Below are positions 1-10,200 of a stretch of 36,062 nucleotides of DNA, piece after piece. The stretch spans positions 1 through 36,062 of the forward strand of contig NZ_KB893088.1 in the NCBI RefSeq assembly GCF_000373985.1, written 5' to 3'. How positions within the stretch are numbered: position 1 is the first letter of the stretch; each line of letters starts with the position of its first letter. The DNA is from Desulfobacter curvatus DSM 3379. GTDB lineage: Bacteria; Desulfobacterota; Desulfobacteria; Desulfobacterales; Desulfobacteraceae. The notes under the pieces are model-generated. The model was not told the origin of the DNA. It searched no databases and saw nothing but the letters and a program-made list of their open reading frames with translations. Position numbers and translations under genes: made by a program.

Positions 1-425
1 AGCGTCTGTCCGCCCCCTTTCAACTCCGATTAGTGTGAGACGGCAACCACGGACAGGTAATCGAAACAGTTTCAAGCCTGGAATGGGGGAGAACTATGCC
101 CGGACGGAATGAAAATCTTCGGTACAGGCCATGGTTTGTGTAGGAAGAACTACCTTTCCGATGCCTTCTGAAAGAAGGAAAGGCGGAATTTTCCCAAAAA
201 GGAGTGGGCGGAACAACTTCGGCCGACCTTTTATTATTTATGCGTCAGCACTGCCAAATATTTCAGACTCTTGCGCATCTGTTCAGCTTTTGTTATATCT
301 TGCTTGGCAAAAAGCAACTTTCTATCTGTCAGCCGTGAAAAAAGCCGCGAAGATGGTAACCTTATAAGGGTGAGATCAACTTATATTCTATTTGGGGTCA
401 GTACCACCGTTCCAAGAGGATCAGC
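1..425. other. Leader region without a convincing gene
   Basis: No credible coding region is seen here. The only sizeable open frame, at 131-367, has no ribosome binding site and no recognisable motif, and its predicted protein has atypical composition. The stretch at 30-130 is rich in purines and short complementary words (for example CAGG near 54 and CCTG near 77), so it may come from a structured RNA or a decayed element, but I could match it to no family. Just upstream of the ATG at 426 there is an AGAGGA Shine-Dalgarno-like sequence, so the 3' part is the leader of the surface-protein gene. Confidence 0.4.
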
Positions 426-3164
426 ATGTTTGGCAATCTAAAAAAACGGTTTACCGGCGGCCGCGGCCGGGCTAAGAAACATCAAGATATACTTCATTTC
501 GAAGAGCTGGAGCAGCGGGTATTGTTCTCCGCGGAGGCTGTCCCTGGGTTGGATAGTCCCGTCCCTGTCGTTGAAAAACAGGTGTGGGCTGAAGATGTCA
601 CCGCTGAGGTCAAGGATGAACGTGTCGCCGAGCCTGAGGCCGCGGAGTTAACAGCAGCAGAAAGCCGCATGGAGCTTGTTGTTGTCAATGATAATGTAAC
701 TGACTATGAGCAATTGATTGTCGATTTACTCGGGGATGAAACCGATCGGATCATCGAGGTACGGGTCATAGAAACCGATCTGGATGGCATCGGACAGATC
801 AGCGATATCCTGGCTGAGTACTCCGACCTGGCGGCAGTGCATTTTATCGGCTATGGGGCTGACGGGAAGATCCAGCTGGGCAGCACCTGGCTCGACGGAA
901 CCACCCTGCACCAGAACAGCGATGCCGTTTCCGGCTGGGGTGATGCCCTGACCGACACAGGGGATCTTCTCTTTTACGGCTGCAACCTGATTGCCGGCAG
1001 CGAGGGGCAGAGCTTGTTGAACGCCATCAGTACGCTTACCGGGGCCGACATTGCCGCTTCGGGCGACCTTACCGGCCATGCATCCCTGGGAGGTGACTGG
1101 GATTTGGAAACCACGGTTGGCGATGTGGAGACCGACGTCGTCGTCTCCGATGTTGCTCAAAATTATAACACCCTGATGGATGGTACTATTCACCACCTGG
1201 GCTTTAGTTGGAATAAGACCAACGGTGCCTGGGCGATATACGCGGATGGCGTACTCACGGATTCCGGCACGGGCCTGGCGACCGGACAGACTATCCGGGG
1301 GGGCGTGGGAACCGGTGAACTGCTGTTTGGTCAGGAACAGGATACACTGCTGGGTGGGTTCGAAACCTGGCAGGGTTTTACCGGCACCTTGTATGACGTC
1401 CGCATCTGGAATGATGTGCGCAGCGCCGCTGAGATTGAATCGTACTATCAACAAAAGATCGACAGCGATAGCTTGCCGTCTGGCCTGATTGCCAACTGGC
1501 AAATGGACGGATTTAACGGTTTGAATGAGGTCGTCGACATTGTCAGTGGTAACAACCTGAGTATCGGTCACGCCAGTGGTGACGGTTTTGTAACCAGCAC
1601 ACCGGTCGGGGACCTGAATATCGATGAAAACAGTGCCAACGGCACCAGCGTCGGGTTTGTGGTGCCGATTGGTTCCACTCCGTTAAGTGGTGTCGAATTT
1701 ACCTTGACGGACCCTGCCGACAGCCCTTTCGCGATCGACATTTCCACCGGCGAAATTACTGTCGCAAACGGATCAATGCTGGATTATGAAACGGCAACCT
1801 CCCACAATATCACCATCCAGGTCACCGACTCGAGCAGTAACAGCCACAGTGAGTCAATGACCATTGTGGTGAATGACGTGGACGATGATGCGCCGACGGT
1901 GGTGAATCAAAGCATGACCGTAGCCGAAGGGGCTACGAACAGAGCTCTGACCTTAAGTGACCTGCAATCGGCCGATGCAGATACCGCTGATATTTCCTTG
2001 ATCTACACGGTAAGTAATGTCAGCAACGGAATCCTGACAATCAACGGCAGTGCCTGGGCTTCAAGCACAAACGACAGTTTCACCCAACAGGATATCATCG
2101 ACGGCAATGTCGTTTATACACACGATGGTACGAACACAACCAGCGATAGCTTTGCCTATTCAGTGGCGGATCCTACCGGTAACAGTTTGACCGGTCAGAC
2201 CTTCAGCGTTACGGTTACGGCAGCGAACGATGCTCCTACCGCAGCGAACAATATGGTGACAACCAACGAGGATACCGTATACACGTTCAGTGGGTCGGAT
2301 TTTAACTTCAGTGACATAAACGGAGACAGCTTGGCCACTGTGAAGATTACCACGCTGGAGACAGTAGCTGCCCTGCAATTAAGTGGCACGGAAGTAACCC
2401 TTGACCAAGTGATTTCCAAAGCCGATATCGATGCGGGCAAGCTGAAGTTTGTACCGGTCGCCGATGCCAACGGAGCAGGCTACGACAGTTTCGGCTTTTC
2501 GGTCAATGACGGTACGGATGACTCAACGGCCTCCTACACCATGACCATTGATGTCACTGCAGTCAACGACGCCCCTGCCATTGCTGCCAACACCGGCGCA
2601 ACCGTTATAGAAAGTTCTACCGGAAACGTTATCACCACTGCCATGCTGAACGAAGGTGATCCGGATGACAGCGGGGCGGGATTGACCTATACCGTTACCT
2701 CGATCGTAACCAATGGCACTCTGAGCCTGAACGGCACCGCGCTCGTCAACAATGATGCCTTCACGCAGGCCGATATCGATGCCGGATTGGTGACCTATGA
2801 CCATGACGGCAACACAACCTCCGACAGCTTTGCATTCTCCTTAGCGGATGGCGGTGAAGATGGAACAGCCGCCGCTACAGGTAATTTCAGCATCACGATT
2901 ACGGCAGTGGATGACGATACACCCATCCAGGTGAACAATCCAGGTTCGGGAACGTTAATTGAAGATCCTGAAACCGATAACAGAAACAACCTGTTGGAGG
3001 AAGGTCCGGATGGCAGCGTACCGATGGAGGATTTCCAAGGCGAAGACGATTTGACTTCCGTACCTGACTATTATTTGACGTTTGGAGATGCTTCAACAGA
3101 GGAATCGCCATCGGTACTGACGCAAGAAGCGGACAATGGAAACCAGCCGAAATTTTTTTTCTGA
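426..3164 (+). CDS. LEPR-XLL / DUF4347 / LamG / cadherin-repeat surface protein, C-terminally frameshifted
   Basis: This is a large exported adhesin-like protein of the kind Desulfobacterota and other marine bacteria carry. A basic N-terminus leads into a LEPR-XLL motif (residues 24-36, FEELEQRVLFSAE). A DUF4347 domain follows (about 82-248, including LLFYGCNL near 181-188), then a LamG-like segment (about 250-390), a cadherin repeat (about 393-487) and three cadherin-like tandem repeats (about 490-600, 600-712, 714-828). The LamG part begins in mid-domain straight after DUF4347, which suggests an internal in-frame deletion. The ORF ends early at 3162-3164 because a T8 tract (3153-3160) shifts the frame; the shifted frame continues with family-typical sequence. 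AGAGGA precedes the ATG. The ligand and role are unknown. As it stands the product would lack its C-terminal anchor. Confidence 0.8.
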   Translation: MFGNLKKRFTGGRGRAKKHQDILHFEELEQRVLFSAEAVPGLDSPVPVVEKQVWAEDVTAEVKDERVAEPEAAELTAAESRMELVVVNDNVTDYEQLIVDLLGDETDRIIEVRVIETDLDGIGQISDILAEYSDLAAVHFIGYGADGKIQLGSTWLDGTTLHQNSDAVSGWGDALTDTGDLLFYGCNLIAGSEGQSLLNAISTLTGADIAASGDLTGHASLGGDWDLETTVGDVETDVVVSDVAQNYNTLMDGTIHHLGFSWNKTNGAWAIYADGVLTDSGTGLATGQTIRGGVGTGELLFGQEQDTLLGGFETWQGFTGTLYDVRIWNDVRSAAEIESYYQQKIDSDSLPSGLIANWQMDGFNGLNEVVDIVSGNNLSIGHASGDGFVTSTPVGDLNIDENSANGTSVGFVVPIGSTPLSGVEFTLTDPADSPFAIDISTGEITVANGSMLDYETATSHNITIQVTDSSSNSHSESMTIVVNDVDDDAPTVVNQSMTVAEGATNRALTLSDLQSADADTADISLIYTVSNVSNGILTINGSAWASSTNDSFTQQDIIDGNVVYTHDGTNTTSDSFAYSVADPTGNSLTGQTFSVTVTAANDAPTAANNMVTTNEDTVYTFSGSDFNFSDINGDSLATVKITTLETVAALQLSGTEVTLDQVISKADIDAGKLKFVPVADANGAGYDSFGFSVNDGTDDSTASYTMTIDVTAVNDAPAIAANTGATVIESSTGNVITTAMLNEGDPDDSGAGLTYTVTSIVTNGTLSLNGTALVNNDAFTQADIDAGLVTYDHDGNTTSDSFAFSLADGGEDGTAAATGNFSITITAVDDDTPIQVNNPGSGTLIEDPETDNRNNLLEEGPDGSVPMEDFQGEDDLTSVPDYYLTFGDASTEESPSVLTQEADNGNQPKFFF

Positions 3165-3616
3165 CCGATGACGGCAATGCAGGCACAGAGGTCGAACCCC
3201 GCGAGGACGATCGGTTCTTCACGTATTACGAAAACGACTTATACAAACGGATCGATACGGAAAACTTTAACTTTTTGCGATTCGATACCAAAACCGTCGG
3301 AATGCCACCAGCGGGCAGCGAATCAACCAATAATGATGGTATGGAAATTGATGACGCCTTCAGGTCGTAACAAGAGGCAAGGTCAGCAAGAATAAAAATT
3401 ATCACCGTATTGATGACAACGTTTACCGTCGGCATTGTCAGCTATCTGCTGCGGGCCGGCGCTCTGATTGCCGGAATGGTGTCAACCCTGCCGATCTGGC
3501 GTGACTTTGACCCGGTCATCATCCTTTCGGGGAGAAAGAAAGAGAAAAAGCAGCCGATGGAGCCGGCGGAAAGCGCCGGACAGTCGGCGGAGCGTCTTTT
3601 CGACCGTGAGCAATGA
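3165..3616 (+). pseudogene. Detached C-terminal membrane-anchor region of the DUF4347 surface protein
   Basis: In the frame entered by a one-base shift at the T8 tract (3153-3160), coding-like sequence runs on as LTDDGNAGTEVEPRED and an acidic and aromatic segment (FFTYYENDLYKRID). It reaches an in-frame TAA at 3368-3370 and then, still in the same frame, continues to the TGA at 3614-3616. The last part (about 3410-3616) has a hydrophobic helix (TVGIVSYLLRAGALIAGMVS), then PIWRDFDPVIILSG and a basic, charged tail. This arrangement is the usual C-terminus of LEPR-XLL/DUF4347 giants. Two independent lesions therefore separate the anchor from the ectodomain. Sequencing error in the homopolymer could explain the first lesion but not the TAA. 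Confidence 0.7.
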
Positions 3617-3657
3617 CAATATTCAACACACCCACCATACGGCTTAGTATTGCGCTG

Positions 3658-5223
3658 TTATGACGAAATCAGTTTTAAAATTTCATCCAGCGGCATGGGA
3701 GAAAAAAGGCCTGCACCGGCGGGCAGTTCAAATCCCTGGACCCTTGCAAATGCGGTCCGGGTGACAACACAGGCACCGGTAAGCAGATTCATGGCGATCT
3801 CTGCTGCAAACCGGTTGGTGTGGGGTTCAAGAAAGCTGCCTTTGGCCCATTGGTTGAATGCGCCCATGGCCGGGCCGCACCAGACCTGGTAGTCCATTTT
3901 ACGCTGAGCATCCCCCTGGATTGCCCACCGGGAAGATTGCCCAAGATAGGATCTGAAAACCAGGGCCATTTTGTAGGCCGGGTCCTGTTCCGCGCGATCC
4001 ACCTCCTGCGGCATTCCCCGCGACAGGAAAAAATCCCGGGTGGACTGCCATGCGGCATCAAACGAAGTTAATAAAAACTTGTCTTCAATCTCTTTTTGGG
4101 CAGCCGGGGGAAGGTCTTCAAAACGGGCGTAATTTTTATAAAACTGATACAGTTTTTCCGCCCGTACAGGAAATAAAGTGCCGCGTTTAAGCACCTGAAC
4201 CCGCGCACCGATTTCAAACATGTCTGCGGAAGGCGCCATGGCAACGTCCGCCTGTTCGGCCTGGCTGAGCAGTTTTTTTACATCCTCGCAGATGCCGGCC
4301 TCCACGCATGCCTGGTTAATGGAGCCGGTCAGAATATATGCAGCACCCATGCTGAAAGCGGCGGATGCGGATTCCGGCGTGGCAATGCCGCCGCCAAGCC
4401 CCACACAAAGCGGGCTTTCAAAATTATATGTTGCCATGGCTTCGTTTTTCAGGGCAATGAACGTGGGTAAAAGGGTCAGCGCAGGGCGGTTATCCGTGTG
4501 TCCACCGGAATCGGCCTCGGCGGTAAGGTCTTCGGCCATGGGAATATGCACGGCAAGCGTTGCTTCGTCGGCCGTGATCAACTGCCGTTCAACCAATTGG
4601 TCAAGCAGTTTTTCCGGCGGTGGTGCGAAAAACTGCCGGGCTACTTCAATGCGGGACACTTTTGCAACAACGCGGTTGGGGGTGACAACGGTACCCTGGT
4701 CATTTTTATGGATGCCTTTGACACGATAATAGACTAAAGGCAGGGTGATCCGCAGGAACGCCGCCGCAGATATCCGGGTTACCCCATGGTCAAGATAGAG
4801 TTGTACCGTTGCCATTTCATGGCCCGGGTCTGCCAGGCTGTGGATCAGATTGAATCCAAAGGGTTTGTCCCCAAGGCTATTTTTAAGTTCAAGGATGGCT
4901 GCTTCAATTTGTGTAAGGCTCAATCCGCCGGCACCAAAAAAACCGATCATTCCGTTTTCGCCCATGGTTTTCACAAGTGCCGTGGAGGCGATGCCGTTGG
5001 CCATGGCACCGGCTACATACGCATATTTTAATCCATGGCGCCGCTTAAATTCCGGATCCCCAAGGTTTTCCGGGCATACGGCCGGCACATAGGTTTGGTC
5101 CGACAGCGACGCCATATTACTTTGTGATGGACGGCTGATATGTATCCCGTCAAAGCTTTTTATAAACAGTTGCGGACGGCTGATATCATGGATAGCCCTA
5201 ACTAAATCAAGTTCCGATGTCAT
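3658..5223 (-). CDS. pfaD: PfaD-family enoyl reductase (stand-alone)
   Basis: This is a flavin-dependent enoyl reductase of the PfaD / 2-nitropropane-dioxygenase-like TIM-barrel family. In polyunsaturated fatty acid and some polyketide pathways PfaD acts in trans with PfaABC. The N-terminal part has the FGAGGLSLTQIEAAI region, the barrel includes FGFNLIHS, and the phosphate-binding part reads CVGLGGGIATPESA followed by GAAYILTGSINQACVEAG. The C-terminal half carries the PfaD-specific tail (SSRWAIQGDAQRKMDYQVWC). The frame is open upstream to a GTG at 5283, but the ATG at 5223 (AGGGA about 13 bases upstream) gives a more natural start and 521 residues, close to family length. No PfaA, PfaB or PfaC gene lies in the window; the upstream neighbour on this strand is a SulP transporter, 193 bases away. 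Confidence 0.88.
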   Translation of the reverse strand: MTSELDLVRAIHDISRPQLFIKSFDGIHISRPSQSNMASLSDQTYVPAVCPENLGDPEFKRRHGLKYAYVAGAMANGIASTALVKTMGENGMIGFFGAGGLSLTQIEAAILELKNSLGDKPFGFNLIHSLADPGHEMATVQLYLDHGVTRISAAAFLRITLPLVYYRVKGIHKNDQGTVVTPNRVVAKVSRIEVARQFFAPPPEKLLDQLVERQLITADEATLAVHIPMAEDLTAEADSGGHTDNRPALTLLPTFIALKNEAMATYNFESPLCVGLGGGIATPESASAAFSMGAAYILTGSINQACVEAGICEDVKKLLSQAEQADVAMAPSADMFEIGARVQVLKRGTLFPVRAEKLYQFYKNYARFEDLPPAAQKEIEDKFLLTSFDAAWQSTRDFFLSRGMPQEVDRAEQDPAYKMALVFRSYLGQSSRWAIQGDAQRKMDYQVWCGPAMGAFNQWAKGSFLEPHTNRFAAEIAMNLLTGACVVTRTAFARVQGFELPAGAGLFSPMPLDEILKLISS

Positions 5224-5416
5224 AGTGTTGTATTGTCCCTGGCGGATACTGTGCAAGATGTTATCGTATCTTATTGCTACCACTCCCCAACATTACGACG
5301 TCTGTAGCGATGGGGTACACTTTTTACGGCTGGAGTCTAATATCATACCCGATGTCCGTAATCAAGATATGTGTGTTGATGATGTCGGATTCTTTAACTT
5401 TAAGGATCCTATTCCC

Positions 5417-7195
5417 TCAGATTGTTGGATATGTCGGGCATTCGCGGAAAATGCGGGTTTGACAGGTGTGGCATATCGTTTGGTCCAGGCTGTTGTAGAT
5501 GACACGGATGGCCTTGTTTTCCTGGTGAAAAAGATGGGACTTTCCGATTTTATCCATAAATTCACCGTGGATTAAAAAATGTTGCACATCCCGGTTGAGC
5601 CGGCAAAGATAGAGGCGTTTTCCTAATTTTTGCCTGCGCTGGGCCTCCTGGACCAATACCATGGCTCCGGAGACATCAATGAAATTAATGGCGTACCCCA
5701 CAATAAGCAGGTGTTTGGGATTTTGTTCATCTATCTTTTCCAGCGCCTGGGCCACATGGTTGGCAGCCCCGAAAAAAAGTGAGCCATGGATACGGACCAT
5801 TGTCAGCTGGGGACAGGGGGGACTGCTGCTCTCCCGGGCATTAATCAAGGTTCTGCGGTCGTCCAGGGGATCGGGCATCAGCGGGGTGACGTGGGGATGG
5901 GAAGTTCGTGTCAGGTAGATGGCCATGGAGAGAAGGATACCGGTATAGATGGCAAACTCAATGGCAAAGAACAGGGTGCCGGCAAAGGTGGCCAAAAGCA
6001 CCATGGTGTCCGGCCGGCTGCTTTTAAGGATCTCTTTGATATGATGCACATCAATGAGTTTGAAGGCCACAAAAAAAATCACACCACCCATGGCTGATAA
6101 AGGCAAGAAGGCTGTCAAAGGTGCCACCAGCAAAACAATAATGGCCAGAAACAGGGCAGAAAAAATGGAGGCCAGCGGGGAGGCGGCCCCGGCATCATAA
6201 TTCACCCCGGACCGGGTAAAGGAACCGGAGCTTGCATATCCCGAAAAAAAGCTGCCTGCGATGTTTGACAGTCCCTGGCCGATAAATTCCTGGCTGCCGT
6301 TGATGTGTTGGCCTGATTGGACGGCAATGGATCTTGCAATGGACAATGCCTCAATCAGTCCCAAAAAGGCCACGGCCAGGGCGCCGGGTGCCATGAGCCT
6401 CAAGGTATCCAGGGTGAAATCCGGCGCTGATATCGGAGGCAGTTTACCGTCCAGTTCGCCTAAGAATCTGACGCCATGGGCCTGGCCGTTTATGGCGAGA
6501 CTCAGCAGGGAGCCTGCAACCAGTGCAAAGAGCAGTCCAGGCCACCGGGGTTTCCAGGCCTTGATGACAATGGCGCAGCCAAGGGCAACCAGTGAAATCC
6601 ACAATTCATAATAATTGATCTGACCATGTGATTTGAGCAGAAACGCCCAGGTGGTTAAAAAAGAAGATCCGCCGGGTACCGGCAGCCCCAGGGCATGTTT
6701 GAGTTGGGAAGTGGCGATGAGCAATGCGGCCCCGGCTGAGAACCCCACAATGACCGAATGGGAGACAAAATTAATCAGGGTGCCCAGGCGGACCAGACCA
6801 AACCCGAGCTGAAAAAGGCCGGCCATAAAGGTCAGGGTCAACGCCAGGCGGATGTAATCGGCGGAACCAGGTTCGGCCAGGGGGCTCAAGGTGGAAAAAA
6901 CGATAATGGAAATCGCCGTGGTAGGACCGGAAACCAGATGTCTGGAGGAGCCGAACAGGGCCGCAACCACCGGCGGAACAATGGCGGCATAAAGACCATA
7001 CTGGGCCGGGAGCCCGGCAATCATGGCAAAGGAGACCCCCTGGGGTAATACGATAAAAGCGCCGGTGAGTCCTGCCAGCACGTCTGCGCGCAGGGACGCC
7101 CGATTAAGCCGGCCCAGCCATGCCAAAAAAGGGAAAAGTTGAATCCCGGCAGGTATCGGACGGACAGGTGCGGCTTTTCTAAAGACAGTGTTCAT
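5417..7195 (-). CDS. SulP-family inorganic anion transporter with STAS domain
   Basis: This is a secondary transporter of the SulP/SLC26 family in the inner membrane, for sulfate, bicarbonate or another small anion; the substrate cannot be read from the sequence. Residues about 35-430 form a multi-helix transport core with the family signature near 45-90 (GAFIVLPQGVSFAMIAGLP) and SSGSFTRSGVN near 322-332. A cytoplasmic STAS domain follows (about 462-560), with IDVSGA at 506-511. The C-terminus carries a CHTC-x7-RECP cysteine cluster (about 575-587), a tail I associate with bacterial SulP proteins. The 592-residue length is normal. The gene begins 31 bases after the stop of the giant hybrid sensor kinase, so the two are probably co-transcribed. 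The ATG at 7195 has no strong ribosome binding site, which fits coupling to upstream translation. Confidence 0.9.
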   Translation of the reverse strand: MNTVFRKAAPVRPIPAGIQLFPFLAWLGRLNRASLRADVLAGLTGAFIVLPQGVSFAMIAGLPAQYGLYAAIVPPVVAALFGSSRHLVSGPTTAISIIVFSTLSPLAEPGSADYIRLALTLTFMAGLFQLGFGLVRLGTLINFVSHSVIVGFSAGAALLIATSQLKHALGLPVPGGSSFLTTWAFLLKSHGQINYYELWISLVALGCAIVIKAWKPRWPGLLFALVAGSLLSLAINGQAHGVRFLGELDGKLPPISAPDFTLDTLRLMAPGALAVAFLGLIEALSIARSIAVQSGQHINGSQEFIGQGLSNIAGSFFSGYASSGSFTRSGVNYDAGAASPLASIFSALFLAIIVLLVAPLTAFLPLSAMGGVIFFVAFKLIDVHHIKEILKSSRPDTMVLLATFAGTLFFAIEFAIYTGILLSMAIYLTRTSHPHVTPLMPDPLDDRRTLINARESSSPPCPQLTMVRIHGSLFFGAANHVAQALEKIDEQNPKHLLIVGYAINFIDVSGAMVLVQEAQRRQKLGKRLYLCRLNRDVQHFLIHGEFMDKIGKSHLFHQENKAIRVIYNSLDQTICHTCQTRIFRECPTYPTI

Positions 7196-7226
7196 ACGTA
7201 GCTACTTATAGGCTTGTTAAGTTTTA

Positions 7227-10200
7227 TTAATTGTCCCGCCATTCCGATGGCGGTTGACCGGTGACATCTTTAAATATTTTTGAAAAATGAGCCGTTGAGG
7301 CATACCCCGTTAATTCGGCAACTTCTCCTATTTGCCTGCTTTTGTCTACAAGAAGATTCATGGCATATCTTATTCTTCGAAAACGTTTATACTCTCGCCA
7401 ACTAATTCCGGCACGTTCCATTTCTCTTTGCAAAGACCGTTTTGACATAGCCATTTTGCAGGCGGCTTCATCCAAGGTCATTAATGCGACAGCCTGATCG
7501 CCGCCGAGTTTTTTATTCAGTTTTGCAAAAAAAGCACTTTCTAAATGTCCTGATGACTGTTTGTCCGCGTTCTTTGACGTTTCCGGGTTTTGCAGAATTA
7601 TGTGCTTTGCGTGATTCAACATTTTTTCTCTATTTGATAATAAGCCGGTCACCCGAAGCAAAAGTTCCTTGTTGCTGAAAGGTTTCCCTATAAATGAATC
7701 CGCAGATAATCCCAAACCCGTTAGACGGTTTTCTTCACTTTCCAGGGCAGTTAAAATAATAATCGGAATATGGAATGTTTGGGGGGTCTCCTTCAATTGT
7801 CTGGTCACCTCAAAACCGGATTTACCGGGCAGCATAAGGTCCGTGATAACGATATCAGGTTGCGCTTTCAGTGCGATTGACATTCCGCTCTCCCCATCGG
7901 TGGCGGTTAATTTTTTCCAATGGGTTGGGAAAAGGGTCGCTAAATGAGCGCACAGATCAATATCATCTTCAATGATCAAAATGGTATAGTTTTTGTCGGA
8001 TGTTAACATATTAAAATTTTTGTCTTCCCGGTTATTTTCTAAATTCTTTTCATCAGGAATAAGCCGGTTTCCCTCAATTGACTGCAAGGGGAAGGTCGCC
8101 ATAAATTTAGAACCCGGGGTGTCGTTGTGAATTAATTTTATTGAGCCTTGTGCCGCCTCAATTTCATCTTTGACAAACGCCAAACCGATACCCCACCCAT
8201 CGGTTTTGGAACCCGCTTTTGTTCTTTCAAACCAATCATAAATGTGCGCTTCTTCGTCCTTTGTGATGCCAATGCCGTCATCTTCAACGTAAAGGATTAA
8301 ATTTTTTTCATTGCATGAACAATTGATGAGAATGGTTCCTCCCTGTTCCGTAAATTTGCATGCATTTGATAGAAGATTGGAAATTATCATTATAAATGTG
8401 TTTCGATTCATCGAGAGACATTCTTTGTTTAATTCTATGAACTCTTTCAGCGTTCTTTTTTGATGCAGACACTGCTGTCTGAAGGGCGTGACGGCTTCTT
8501 CCAGGGCCGGTTTTATGGTGAATGGCTGTTTGCTGATGTTTGTCCTGCTGCTTGTGTTTGTTAAATTCAAAATATTATTTATCATTTCCCCCATTTTACC
8601 CGCCCTGTTATGAATCATTCGAAGGGGATCATTTTGATTATTATTTTTATCCATTAATGTTTCGACAGAAGAGATTATGACTGCCAGCGGGGTCCTGAGT
8701 TCATGGGTGATGGCTGTAAATAATTTTTCCCGTGATTTTAAGATTTGATCAAGCTTTAAATGCTGTGTTTTTAATTCTTCGTTTGTTGTTTTTAACTCTG
8801 CGGTACGATCTTCTATCAGTTTCTCAAGGTAGAAAGAACGTTTACGTACTCTTTGGTTGCACAGGTGAGAAATAGACATCAAAATAGCGCAAACTAAAAA
8901 CAGATACCCGAAATATGCCGGAATCGTTTTCCAGGGGACTTGGGAAATCGTAAAATTTATCGGTTTGGTTTCAATATGCCATGTGCCATGATGATCTTTG
9001 ACCCGGATTGAAAAGCTGTAGTCGCCTGCTGAAAGACCGTTGAATGTGATGAAACGGGAATTATCCATTTTTGTCCACGTATCACTTTCCCCGGTTAATT
9101 TAAATTCATATGATAGCAAGCTTGGCCTATGATAATTAAGCGCACAAAAAGCAAAGGAAATTTTATTGTTATCCCAATTGAGATGAATACGGTTTTGTTT
9201 TTTTAATTCAATTGGGTACCGTACTGCGTGTTTATATGTATATGGTTGCACATAAAAGGGTGGAGATCTCTTAATTTTTTCAGGGCCAGGTACCATTTCC
9301 GGCCGAAAGAGTGTGAATCCGGACAGTGTTCCCAAGGCAAGTCGATTGTCCGGCAATTTATGCCAGGCATTAAAATTAAACTCATTGTCAGGTAATCCGT
9401 CATTTGTTGTATATGTCTCTATTTGGAACGTGTCCGTGTCTATTCGAGCAAGGCCATTGAGTGTTGACACCCACATATAGCCGGAATTTAGGAGTGCACA
9501 ATAGGTCGCATCACTTGGCAGGCCGTTTTTTTCTCTTAAAATGACGGTTTTCTTTTTTGCGGGGTCATATATGGACACACCGCCTTCAGTGGCAAACCAG
9601 AGCCTGCCGCAATTATCCTCTCCAATCCCGCGAACACCATTGCCTGCCAAAACAAGGCCGTTGTCGTCTTTTTTACCATGTTCAAACGTTGTTAAGGGAT
9701 TCCCTTCAGGGTCAAGCAATAAAATTCCGGAATTTGTTCCAACCCACATTTGACCGCTTTTATCTTCAAACAAAGCTCGTATTCTGTAATGGGGAAGTGA
9801 TAGCCGGTTTTCATCTGTGACGTAACGGCGAATTGTACCTGTCGTCAGATCGAATCGGTTCAGCCCTTTACTTGCTCCCAGCCAAAGTGCATTATGACTG
9901 TCCTTGTATATCAAACGGATGTACGAATTGGTCAGCACTTGATCCGGTGCTGCAATTTGGGTGAGCGGCGTAATGCTGTTATCATCCAAGGAAAGCCTTG
10001 ACACACCTTGTTTTCTTCCTGCAATCCACAAGTGCTTTCCATCTAAAAATAATGCCCTGATATCATCCTTTCGTATCTGTGCCCACAGATTTTTTGGACA
10101 CAGATCGTCAGGCGTATTATACAGATTCAAGGTAAGATCAAGTCTGGACAGTCCCTTGTCTGTGCCGATCCATAGCATTTTATTACCCTGGGCAGCAAAG

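Noticed and set aside
1..130. Possible riboswitch or group II intron fragment
   Set aside because: It has some RNA-like words, but no consensus of a known class could be matched by eye.
131..367. 78-residue open frame on the plus strand
   Set aside because: No ribosome binding site, odd composition and no motif; it lies in a leader region and was not called.
726..1571. 281-residue antisense open frame within the surface-protein gene
   Set aside because: It is opposite clear DUF4347/LamG coding sequence and has no recognisable domain; it is a shadow of the high-GC third positions.
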